64,000 bases of DNA from Plectrocnemia conspersa (Eukaryota > Arthropoda > Insecta > Trichoptera > Polycentropodidae): the NCBI GenBank assembly GCA_009617715.1, contig VTFK01000193.1:310001-374000 (forward strand), read 5' to 3'. Shown piece by piece: positions 24,059-33,101 of the stretch. Every line of letters starts with the position of its first letter. Position 1 is the stretch's first letter. A program made the position numbers and the translations under genes. The notes under the pieces were generated by a model that was not told the DNA's origin, did not search any database, and saw only the letters and a program-made list of their open reading frames with translations.

Positions 24059-24342
24059 CATATAAACCGAATGAGGAACATATAAACCGAATTTTGCCCA
24101 ATAGGAGAGCGCAAAAAACAATTATCCCTTCTCAGAAGGCAAAAATTCACGTCAAAAGCAATAAAATCGTGTCGGCGCCGTCGCAGTGGGAACGCTCGTT
24201 ACCGAGCGTTCCCACTGTGACGACACCAACCCGATTTTATTGCTTTTGACGTGAATTTTTGCCTTCTGAGAAGTGATAATTGTTTTTGCGCTCTCCTATT
24301 GACCAAAATTCGGTTTGAATATACTTTGATCAATACTCTCAT
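24059..24342. mobile_element. Palindromic MITE, copy 1
   Basis: A long inverted repeat. CCGAATTTTGCCCAATAGGA, GAGCGCAAAAAACAATTATC and TTCACGTCAAAAGCAATAAA on the left are mirrored by TTTATTGCTTTTGACGTGAA, GATAATTGTTTTTGCGCTCTC and CAAAATTCGGTTTGAATATA on the right. The arms meet at GGAACGCTCG-TTAC-CGAGCGTTCC near 24200. Each arm is about 115-120 bp. The right end TACTTTGATCAATACTCTCA matches (inverted) the left end of copy 2 at 32321. Possible TA target dinucleotides would fit a Tc1/mariner-type mover, but this is unproven. It has no coding capacity. The left end shows a small duplication of ACATATAAACCGAA. Confidence 0.8.
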
Positions 24343-24362
24343 ATCCAAAGTCCATAACAATA

Positions 24363-24486
24363 ATTAGTTTTAGAACTTCCATTGCGCAAGTTGGGTTTAA
24401 TTAATTAGTGTAGGTTAGATTTGTAATTAAATAGCAAATGAACGTTTGTTGAAACTGTTAAATGGAGTTTCATAGACATTTTAGAG
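24363..24486 (+). repeat. Short dispersed repeat, copy 2 of 3
   Basis: It contains TTTTAGAACTTCCATT, TAGGTTAGATTTG, AATAGCAAATGAACGTTTG and TTTCATAGACATTTTAGAGC. The inverted copy at 32041-32145 has the same blocks in the same order. It lies about 20 bp to the right of the palindromic MITE. Confidence 0.6.
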
Positions 24487-24560
24487 CAAATGTCTCTTAA
24501 ATTAAAATAATCTGTGGGGATACTATTCTTGAAACTCGCGTTAAAATCTGTGATCAAAAA

Positions 24561-24840
24561 TGATCATTCATCAATAAGGATAAATTAGACAATAGTGGGA
24601 CAACACAAAGCTCTCGTTACGACTAAAACTAAAGGGTTTTAATAAATAAAACGCAATGATTCTCCGGTACATTAAATAAATATTTATTTGTTACGAAACG
24701 GTCACAGGAAACAATATATTACCAGAAGACAAAAAGCAAAATTTGACTTCAGAGATGTTCATCAAGCAAATATCACTTTCTAAATGCGTATACATATTTC
24801 ATTGTTCTAAGAAGCGAGTGCAATGATTGGCTGGATGATT
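24561..24840 (+). repeat. Dispersed repeat copy 2 (LTR-like), paired with 15591-15852
   Basis: See the partner at 15591 for the shared blocks. This copy contains small insertions relative to the partner (for example AATATATTACC near 24714). GC-richer sequence continues to about 25090, including CAGAGAGGGATCAACCTCCA and TCTAATAAAACCTAG. That sequence could belong to the same element but is not clearly conserved in the partner. An 87-codon ORF at 24845-25108 has no recognisable domain. Confidence 0.65.
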
Positions 24841-24842
24841 GT

Positions 24843-26725
24843 GATTGATCAGCAGTCCTGGTAACGAGGAGAAGGTAGACATCGGCAGACATTCGAAGAG
24901 ATTAGCAGACATCTGCCCAACCCAGCAGAGAGGGATCAACCTCCACAATACTGTCGCTGCCACACTAATCAGAACTCTGAGGATATTCTACGTACATCAT
25001 CCCTTCTCCACCACCGCGGAGTCGGATCTAATAAAACCTAGTTTAGTCCACCCTAAAGGGTTAGAACTGTCCCTAAAATTACTAATCAAAGAAATTATTT
25101 GGATATAATTTTAGTACAATATTGTTTGACATATACGTTTTGACATCATCCTTAATAAATTAGATAAATATTCTTATTAATAAATAATAATTACTGTGCC
25201 TAAAATCACAGATATATTTTATTATGAATATAATAAAAGCAAAAAGAAATTTTCATAGGCAACCCACTGTACTTTTAACTGACTACTGATTATGTTTTAA
25301 TTTCCATTTTATCGGATCACAATGACTACTTCACCGCATATTAAATTTTATTTTATTTTATGGTGTTATTCTCCGTATTTACACTATTTATTAATATTTT
25401 TAATAACTCAATAATAACAGAAGCTCATAGGGCAACGTTAAATGCTGAAATAAACGAAAATATTTTAGATAGACAAAGACTCCTTAGAACGGTGAACTCA
25501 TGCCATGTGATATTTATCTCGAGAAAAGCAATACATTTTGAGTTTTAATGAATACCATTCGGAGTGAGCCTTGGACCAGTTAAATAAATATGTCCTCTAG
25601 TAGTTTTAACGTTTATTTTTATATATCTAAGATTTTATTACGCATTAATTTGGCCTTTTAGAATACAAAAATCATGTGGTTAACTGGACTGGCATATATC
25701 TACCAATAAAAGTGGATATAATTTTATTAAAATATTTATACTGGTGAAATATAAGTTCACTGAAAAATGTATATATAATACTGTGTAGATTCGTACGTTA
25801 AATGTATACGGGTTAAGTATTCTTCTGACATTATCGTGTAATCTGCCTACGTAAATTCATTCTATTAATAGAATGTAACTTTTTATAGACTTACATGCAA
25901 ACACATTCGGAGGGTGTAGGCGTTTCGTTGTCAATTTTCGCAAATTGACTCCCGCTAGCTTAAAGCTCTGAACAATCGAACGTCTCGTGCAATTTCGTGA
26001 GGCGCACTTCAAATTATACATCGCAGAAGAGAGTCGTTTCGCGTAAGGCGCTTAAGCGCACTTTAATTTATGCCGACATATTTCAGATTATGACAGCTTT
26101 ATGGGTCGAATGCGGCGCCGTAAAATGTTGCCATACTGTATTAACAGTAAAAATATCGTAACGTACCTAGTAAAATGCTAACACGCCGTGGCGTAGCAGC
26201 GACTCGTTTTTACTAATGGACTCTTGTACGTGTATAAGACATAATAATAATAATAATAATCTCGTGTAGCATTGTTTTTGGCGTGTAAGTTTTCCGCTGG
26301 CGAAAAAAATGCAATGTGTTTTCTTTCATAACGTTTCGACGACGGCCCTTGTTATTTTTCCCATTTCCTTCTTGTTTTTTTGAGAAAAAGTTTGCTATTA
26401 TTGCATTCAACGCAACGTAGCTGTCCTTTCTCTGTGCTTGTGTTTTTTTTTATTTTCACGGGGTGGAAAATGTGAGATAGCTTATTTTTATACATAGGCG
26501 TATATTTCCTTAGTAATGTGCGTATAGCACATATTTTAATGTTTTTTTATTTGATAACACTGTACAAGTATTTTTTATTCATTACTAGATGTCATCTAGC
26601 TTTAGTCTATTATTTTATAAAATCAAATTATAAGTAATACATATTGAAAACACTACAAAACGGATAATTATTTGAAGAGATCCTACGAACTTCCTAATTA
26701 AATTTAAAAAAATCTGGGGCTCAGC
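24843..26725. other. Non-coding stretch after the LTR-like repeat
   Basis: Possible remainder of the LTR-like element to about 25090, then AT-rich sequence. A GC-richer patch lies at about 25900-26120. An (AAT)n microsatellite is at about 26241-26260. No gene is supported. Confidence 0.5.
26241..26260. repeat. (AAT)n microsatellite
   Basis: Six to seven uninterrupted AAT units. The 65-codon minus-strand ORF crossing it translates the repeat to isoleucines and is not a gene. Confidence 0.8.
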
Positions 26726-26730
26726 TCATA

Positions 26731-26805
26731 AATGTAAGATCAGGAAAACTTGCCTCTATATGAAAATAGCAGCACATGAATGTAAGATCAGGAAAACCTG
26801 CCTCA
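26731..26805 (+). repeat. Short direct repeat, two copies 48 bp apart
   Basis: AATGTAAGATCAGGAAAACT followed by TGCCTC at about 26731-26757 recurs with one change (AAAACC) at 26779-26804. It lies just upstream of the jockey-like reverse-transcriptase fragment and may be part of it, for example a local duplication. Confidence 0.7.
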
Positions 26806-26917
26806 AAAGGCACAATTTTTTCGACAAAATCCAAAAAACAAAAATACATTCCCGTCTCTTGAAAATTCTATCCCAAAAATATAAAAGTACAAAATAAAAA
26901 AAAGTCTTACTCTAATT

Positions 26918-27196
26918 TCAAGCTATCGACCAATCACTCTAAAGATGCTGAATTTATATATAAAAAAAAATAATATTCGAAAAGATACGGGCATAGCCTT
27001 TCCAGATATAGAAAAGGCATTCGACACTGTCTGGCACAATGTATTGATAAATAAGCTAATGAAAGCTGAATTTCCTCTTTCACATATTCGCATAAATTAC
27101 TGTCTCAAACAAAGGAGAAAACTCAGTGCCGAGAACAGTACCAATAGGAGTGCCACAGAGCAGTATTCTTGGTCCTTATATTTTCCCACTATATAC
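26918..27196 (+). pseudogene. Jockey/CR1-like reverse-transcriptase fragment
   Basis: SYRPITL at about 26921-26941, an early RT motif, is joined in frame to FPDIEKAFDTVWH (about 26999-27037), which is the RT motif A region with its catalytic Asp. The usual 60-80 residues between them are missing, so there is an internal deletion. Past about 27130 the reading continues in another frame with GVPQSSILGP (motif B, normally GVPQGSxLGP). The fragment then stops at the sequence CCCACTATATACGAG. There is no YADD motif, endonuclease or 3' end. It is a dead scrap of a jockey-superfamily LINE and is unrelated to the R1-clade element at 7443. Confidence 0.82.
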
Positions 27197-27205
27197 GAGG
27201 TATGA

Positions 27206-29104
27206 TCAAAAAATTATTAAAAATAACAGATTCGCAAAGAGGTTTTAGTCAATTTCTTCTTTAAAAATAATTAACCTAATATCTTAAAGATTTTTTTTTA
27301 ATAAATTAAAAATGTTGTAGATTCGAGTAATAACTTTATAAATTAAAAATAAATATAGATGAAGCAAATTAAAAATATTTTTTTATCTAACCTATTCCAC
27401 GCGACATCCAAATTCATAATACAGTCCCGTAACGCAAGAACTATTTTATCGCATATAAGATCTAGGAAAAAATATTTTTAAATGATTACAATTACAATTA
27501 AAATATAAATTTACTTTTTTTTTAAAACGATAAATTTATAATGGTAAAGATCTATATAATCAAAATAAACATGTAAACTATTTTTGGATCGTATTATCAA
27601 TATTAAGACAATATTAGTTTATTCCGTCTATCGTCACGTACGGTCTGCACTGGCTGGCATAAAAATGATAAAAGGATTTATGACGCTTAATTATGACGCC
27701 TAATTATGAGATAAAATCGAGATACTATTTAATAAGGCGAAAATAAATATTTTATTTTTTTTATCTTCAAATGAAGCTTTTTTGTGAAATATTGGTTTAC
27801 AGAGTTGTCACGTTTTTATTGCATTTTTGAAAAATATAAAAAACGTTCGATTCCTGAATATTTTGGGGTTAAATTTTAGACAAAGGATTTCCTGATAGTA
27901 TTGCCTTCCCTGTCGGATTTAAAAATAAGTATCTTTTATTTCGTGTTATCTGTTAACTTCTAATAATAAAAAAATAAATGCTGTTAAGTGAATTTCAAAA
28001 ATGTGCCAAGCTACTTATTTTAAAGGTGTTTGAATCTATATATGTTATATTTATTTATGTTAATATACTTATTAAATCTAACGAGAAAACATTCGTCAAT
28101 ATTAAGCTTCACGATATTGTTTTTTAAATTAGTTAAAGTATGTCGTAACGTTTGAATTGTAATTATTTTGTCAGTACATCAAACATATATATTAAATTTA
28201 TATAAATAAAACATGTGTGTTGTACAGTAAAATTAAGCACAGGACCGCTTTTAATGCGATTACGTTACATACGTGCATGTGGATCGATCGCCGTTAAAAT
28301 TAACCGTATGACGTTAACTGCATAAACGTAAATTGGTACGCGAACCGCGAGCTTTTGCGCCGATGCGCATAAATCTAGTGGGAAATTCCGTGAAAGACTA
28401 TTATCTATCGCATGTGGTTACTTCACGTATGAAAACATTACCCTGGATCGTGTATGAATGGTGAACGAACAAAAATAACGAGATATTTTTAGGAGATGCG
28501 AAATGCTCGCGCACAATCCGGGCCTTCCAGTCGAGGGCACTCCAATTCACTGGACTATTTTTTTTTATACCAGTAATGAGATAATCAAAGAGCGGCTGGA
28601 GTTTTTTTTAATGAAAATCAATGTCGATACGTTTATAAAACCGCCAGACAAGAAAAAATAAATAATAAATTAAGTAATAACGAATTTTACAATTTATATT
28701 ATACGTTAGACAATGACCTTCACCTTCGCGCGTGTCGCGCGGTGATCCGTGGAGCTCATTTTTAATGTGAGTCTGACGCAAGCTTTCAGTGTGATAATTA
28801 TAATTCTTGTATAGTCAATATACAGTTCTTGGTCATTGTATAGTAACCACTCAATATTTCGTACAGTATGACAAAAAATATATTTAAAATCAGTAGTAGT
28901 AAATATCGGGTTCCCTATTTTGTATTTTCAGGAAATGTTTTTTATTAAAAATGTATAATAGTCTTCTTACATAAAAAAATTAAATCAAATACACTTGAAA
29001 GAGCGTTTATTTTATATATTAATAAACATACATTGTTGCAAAAGATATGCTACAGAAAAAGAAATTTTATTTTTATCTTTGAAACAGCTGTTAGATCTTT
29101 CATT
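27206..29104. other. AT-rich non-coding stretch with a GC-richer block at about 28240-28560
   Basis: It contains the inverted partner repeat at 27617-27700. A CpG-containing block at about 28240-28560 and another around 28710-28790 have no ORF of note. No gene is supported. Confidence 0.5.
27617..27700 (-). repeat. Dispersed repeat copy, inverted partner of 18207-18284
   Basis: It carries GTCACGTACGGTCTGCACTG, the exact reverse complement of the core at 18207-18284. Further shared sequence lies on both sides of the core. Confidence 0.65.
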
Positions 29105-29112
29105 TGATATAC

Positions 29113-29332
29113 AGGCTTGCCAAAGAAAGGGGATAAATTCCCGGTGCCCGACTTGGAAAAAATCATAGAGAAAATTCATACATCTATAAAAAAAGTAAAA
29201 ACCAACCTCAAATGAATCTGAACTAAACTACAGTTGTTTGAGATGTATGTCCTGATGTATTTCAGGTAAAAGTTCCTTCAGCCGTTTTTATACATACAAT
29301 AAATAAAAGGAGCGGAACATTGCCTTCAAAAG
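29113..29332. repeat. Dispersed repeat copy 1, paired with 56911-57035
   Basis: It opens with CAGGCTTGCCAAAGAAAGGG and continues with AAATTCCCGG, comparable to CAGTTCTGACGAGAGGGGGG and GAATTTCCTGG at 56911. It closes with GCCGTTTTTATACATACAA and AAAAGGAGCGGAACATTGCC followed by TTCAAAAGCA, nearly identical in both copies. The CAG-G/C-rich opening resembles a hAT terminus, but the closing part does not obviously mirror it and no TSD was found. The middle is about 80 bp longer here than in the partner. Confidence 0.65.
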
Positions 29333-29417
29333 CACCTACTTTCTAGGTAGTACTTTTACAATAAACATTATTATTCAAAGGGACATATTGTAGTTTTTTG
29401 TATATGTAAAAATTTGT

Positions 29418-29792
29418 TTACAAATTATTTTTGATTTTATTGCTTTCTGAACGATTCAAAAATATTAGACACGAGAGAAAATATTCAACGAATAAATTAG
29501 TAGCAGTAAATTTAGGTATTTGGTCAGAATTTTCACATCGCATACATAAGGAAGAAGCAAAGAAATAACAAAAATCAATAACAGCACCAGCTGAATTATA
29601 TAAATTTAATGTTTTTATAAGATGTATCAGTAATTTTACAACTGGATTTAATGCAGCAAAATAAATAAATAATACATTTTGTTTCATGTACTTATTCCAT
29701 AAAGAAAATCTAGAAAAAACAGTCTCGAATCTATCCCGAAAATATTTTCTAAAGTATGTCATTTCAGTAGTCATATCGCAATACATTTTCAC
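29418..29792 (-). pseudogene. Possible older hAT transposase fragment (weak)
   Basis: A 124-codon minus-strand ORF, long for this base composition. Near residues 10-55 it reads TYFRKYFRDRFETVFSR, then IYFAALNPVVKLL, vaguely like the transposase segment of Ac/ZBED-type hAT proteins (a FxKYW stretch followed by AxxLDPRxKL). The key Asp is Asn here, and no insertion-domain or dimerisation motif follows. It ends only about 10 bp from the ZMYM1-like hAT at 29803. A chance ORF is nearly as likely. Confidence 0.2.
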
Positions 29793-29794
29793 CA

Positions 29795-29802
29795 GTAGAT
29801 AT
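29795..29802. repeat. Left TSD of ZMYM1-like hAT
   Basis: GTAGATAT, equal to 31777-31784. Confidence 0.9.
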
Positions 29803-31776
29803 CAGTGGCGTACGGTGGGTGTTAATATTGGGTGTGCTATAAAAAATAAAAAAAAAAACGTACATTTTTTCATTTTTATTAGCCGAGGTTTTGACATACC
29901 TAAACTGCCTTACAGATTTTTCCCATATATAAATAAATAAATAAACATCAAACCTAATCTAAAATATTATTATATAAAAATATCAAATTTCCAATAAACA
30001 TAAACTTATAATTATTTATATATAAAATCTAATCTTCTTTCTTTAATCATAAATTTTTTCTATCACGCTGTCATAAAAAAAAAGTGCTCTTCTTTTTTTA
30101 ATGTCCATAAGGATCCCTTTTCTATTGAAATCAAGCTAAGGCCACATAGCCTTTCTTGGCCTTGGGTACTTCGATAACAATTATTAATTCGTTTCAGAGC
30201 AGAAAATGAACGTTCTGCTGAAGCAGTACTGCTTGGAAGAGTTAATATTAGTTTGCCTAATTTATTTATTTCCTGAAAACCTGACTCAAGATTATTTGTG
30301 TTCATAAATTGTACAAGCTCATGAACAGATTTCTCTGCAAATTTAGGCAAATGATAAAGAACAGCAAGCTCATTTTTTAAACTTATATAATCAAATAATG
30401 CTCCATAGAATTGTTGCAGTTTGGTAAGTAATTCATTTGGAAATTTTTCTTTATATTGCTCATATTTTTCTTTATATTGCTTATTTATTCGTTTGGAAGA
30501 TTTCGAAAAGAATGCAGACAATCCATTTAAAGTTTGAAAGAATGATTTGCACACTTTTATATTGGAAAGACCTTGTTGTAATGTTAAATTCAACATATGA
30601 GCATAGCAGTGTGTAAAAATGGCCAGTGGATAAACTTCGAGTACTTTGGCTTGCAAAACATTAATATGCCCACTCATTACACTCGCCCCATCATAAGTCT
30701 GTCTAACTAATTTTTTTTGAATTTGAAATTCTTCAATTATATTTACAACGTGGCAAAATAAGCCATCGGCTGTTTTATCAAAGCTAACGTCTGTAAAGCC
30801 AATAAACCGCTCGTAAACTTTACCTTCATAAACAAAACGCAAAACTGTTGAGAGTTCGTCATTATATCTGAAGTTTCGTCAAGAATAATAGCGACAAAAT
30901 TTGCTGAATTTACTTCTTCCTTAATATGATCTTTAATAACATCACTAATTGCTTCAATTATGTCATTCTGTATGGATGGGGAAGTACCACGAAACACCGT
31001 TGCAGTATTTAAGTGAGTATCCAAAACAGAATCGTATTCTCGAAGTGCATTTAAAAATTCAAGGTAATTTCCTTTGTTTAGTGAATTACAGGATTCATCG
31101 TGGCCTCGAAAAGGTTGTTCTTGTTTTCCTAGATATACTACTGCATCAATCATTCCTTTTAATATTTCTCTATTTTTATGAACTTGTTCATTATGTTGAC
31201 TTATATTAGCTTTACGTTGAGCGTCTTTTTGAAAATGGATTATTCAGAATATCTTCAACAGTATTCTTCATCATTATTGGGGTAAATAAAAAAATATAAT
31301 CTAGAATAGAAAATTAAATATTGATCATATGTAAATAAGATAATAAACTATTTTACGCGAAAATATAAAAAATGAGTGACCTGTTATTGTGATATAATGT
31401 AATAAAAAAGCAGCGACGGACGCAAGAGTTTTTGAAGTACGCGCACCAAATTCGAGACCAATTTTACTACTGAGCGCTGCCAGCCGACAGATCGACTTCA
31501 GCCGTTAAATCTCGGAACAATTTACTTTAGTCGGCGGCCGCGCGCAAAGTCGGCGCGTTATATGTGTTGTTCCAAAACGATCGCTCGCGCGAAAACGTTC
31601 AGAGCGAATGACAAATACCAATGCATACTATACACTGCATATTAAAATTTTATAATTTTGCATACTACTATATGCAAAATGATGTCGCTTTACGCCCTAA
31701 ACTTTCTAAATTTATATTTTAGATGGTTTTGCGGGTGTGCGCCGCACACCTAGCACACCCTGAATATACGCCCCTG
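29803..31776 (-). mobile_element. ZMYM1-like hAT DNA transposon, decayed
   Basis: The left end CAGTGGCGTACGGTGGGTG and the right end ATATACGCCCCTG are inverted copies, and the sub-terminal ATTGGGTGTGCT is matched by AGCACACCCT on the right. A perfect 8-bp duplication, GTAGATAT, lies at 29795-29802 and 31777-31784. The minus strand encodes broken pieces of a ZMYM1/DUF4371-type transposase. The element is 1974 bp, shorter than an intact member, and lacks the N-terminal zinc-finger region and part of the catalytic core. A GC-rich stretch at about 31410-31620 lies 5' of the gene on its strand and is probably the element's own leader. Confidence 0.93.
30063..31275 (-). pseudogene. ZMYM1/DUF4371-like hAT transposase, frameshifted and internally deleted
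   Basis: Upstream of the longest ORFs the minus strand reads MKNTVEDILNNPFSKRRS from about 31275, then shifts frame to NISQHNEQVHKNREILKGM. The 30743-31153 piece follows with QPFRGHDES and IILDETSDI, hallmarks of the DUF4371 family, including the first catalytic Asp region. The 30063-30842 piece has RFIGFTDVS, QTYDGASVMSG (second catalytic Asp region) and THCYAHMLNL. It then jumps to the C-terminal dimerisation motif SSTASAERSFSALKRI, which is near the end. The usual sequence between the AHMLNL motif and the C-terminal helices is mostly gone, and short TTTCTTTATATTGC repeats at about 30445-30480 mark the probable deletion. Frameshifts lie near 31220 and 30845. It is inactive. Confidence 0.9.
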
Positions 31777-31784
31777 GTAGATAT
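31777..31784. repeat. Right TSD of ZMYM1-like hAT
   Basis: GTAGATAT, equal to 29795-29802. Confidence 0.9.
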
Positions 31785-32040
31785 ATATTTTTACTAGTAA
31801 AAATATCAATTATCTGGGAGGTGCTAGATATTTAAATACAATTATATGATTTTAACCTTTCTATATGTAGTAATATTTATATATTTACATCTTTTCATTA
31901 TTTATTTACATCCGATGTATAAATGTTATAGTGAATGTGTATTATTTGGTAAAGTTATATTTTCACTAGTAAAGTCCAAATATATTTTCACCAGTTGATA
32001 TTTATTTTTGCTAACTAATATATAATTTAACTGATAAGCG
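31785..32040. other. AT-rich sequence with repeated ACTAGTAAA/ACCAG motifs
   Basis: TTTTACTAGTAAAAATATC, TTTTCACTAGTAAAGTC and ATTTTCACCAGTTGATAT recur here, and ATTTTCACCAG also precedes the hAT on its left at 29785. The hAT may therefore have landed in an older AT-rich repeat. This is not resolved. Confidence 0.35.
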
Positions 32041-32145
32041 CTCTGAAATATCTATGAAATTCAATTTGACAGTTGCGAAACGTCCATTTGCTATTCAAAC
32101 CCAAACCTAACCTAAATCTAATTATGGTTTTAGAACTTTTATTAG
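32041..32145 (-). repeat. Short dispersed repeat, copy 3 of 3, inverted
   Basis: On the minus strand it carries the same ordered blocks as 24363-24486: AAAGTTCTAAAAC-like sequence inverted, TAGGTTAGG, AATAGCAAATGGACGTTTCG, and TTTCATAGATATTTCAGAGC. Confidence 0.6.
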
Positions 32146-32320
32146 GTCAAGTCTAAAATACAAACTAAGCAAACTCATCTCTCAGAGGAAAATAAGCGGG
32201 ATAATATATACATACAGACATCGTATCTCACATATTGCTCCATAGAGTGTCTGCATTTTGATATTACACTATGTTTTAAATATATGATATTCTTACCGAT
32301 ATTACTATGGATTTATAATA

Positions 32321-32585
32321 TAAGAGGGCTGATCAAAGTATATTTAAACCAAATTTTGGTCAATCGGGGAGCGCAAAAAACAATTTTCACTTCTCAGAAG
32401 GCAAAAATTCACGTCAAAAGCAATAAAATCGTGTCGACGCCGGCGCAGTGGGAACGCTCGGTAACGAGCGTTCCGACTGCGACCGCGACGTCACGATTTT
32501 ATTGCTATTGACATGAATTTTTTGACTTCTGAGAAGGGATAATTGTTTTTTGCGCTCTCCTATAGGTCAAAATTCGGTTTGTATA
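32321..32585. mobile_element. Palindromic MITE, copy 2
   Basis: It starts TAAGAGGGCTGATCAAAGTA and contains the same inverted arms as copy 1: GAGCGCAAAAAACAATTTTC, TTCACGTCAAAAGCAATAAA, then GGAACGCTCG and its complement near 32460, and back out to GCGCTCTCCTATAGGTCAAA and ATTCGGTTTGTATACTCCTC. The arms are slightly mismatched. The 75-codon ORF here is an artefact. Confidence 0.8.
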
Positions 32586-32640
32586 CTCCTCATTTAATTC
32601 GTAATATTATTATAAAATTCATATTGTGAACGACAGATTA

Positions 32641-32822
32641 CGGAGCGTTCCCACTGCAACGGCGACAGCACGATTTTATTGCTTTTGACGTGAATTTTTG
32701 ACTTTTAAAAAGGGATAATTGTTTTTGCGCTTTCCTATTGGGCAAAATTCGGTTTAAATGTACTTTATTCGATTCTAGAGCGTTATCACCGCGATGGCAC
32801 GATTTTATTGCTCTTGCCCTAG
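32641..32822. mobile_element. Palindromic MITE, single-arm fragments
   Basis: One right arm runs from GAGCGTTCCCACTGCAACGG (about 32643) through CACGATTTTATTGCTTTTGA and GCGCTTTCCTATTGGGCAAA to TTCGGTTTAAATGTACTTTA (about 32765). A second, shorter arm fragment follows: GAGCGTTATCACC to CACGATTTTATTGCTCTTGC at about 32778-32818. Neither has its opposite arm, so these are truncated or rearranged copies beside copy 2. Confidence 0.7.
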
Positions 32823-33024
32823 ACTGGAAATTTACTATATGGCAACACTAAGCAGCAAAAATAGATATTTTTAATAATTTTCATGCCTAATTAAAATATT
32901 TTGTATAAAATATAACTCAAGAAAATATGTCGCAACGGTTGCTATTTTTTATATTTTATTGTAGCATAGAAAGAGTTAGCTCGTACCCATTATTATTTAT
33001 TTAAAATTTATATTATGATGTTAA

Positions 33025-33101
33025 AAAATATATAAAATGCCAATTTTGTCATGAGCCCCGGAATCATGGTTTTTCTAGTTCGTTGGCTCTCGGCGGCCCT
33101 G
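33025..33101. mobile_element. Lone hAT-like end reading CAGGGCCGCCGAGAGCC on the minus strand
   Basis: The minus strand from 33101 reads CAGGGCCGCCGAGAGCCAAC, then a C/G-rich GGGGCTCATG. This is a typical hAT terminus with C/G-rich sub-terminal sequence. No matching second terminus or 8-bp duplication was found, so the extent is unknown. Confidence 0.4.

Noticed and set aside
24845..25108. 87-codon ORF beside the LTR-like repeat
   Set aside because: Not conserved in the partner repeat and has no retroelement motif.
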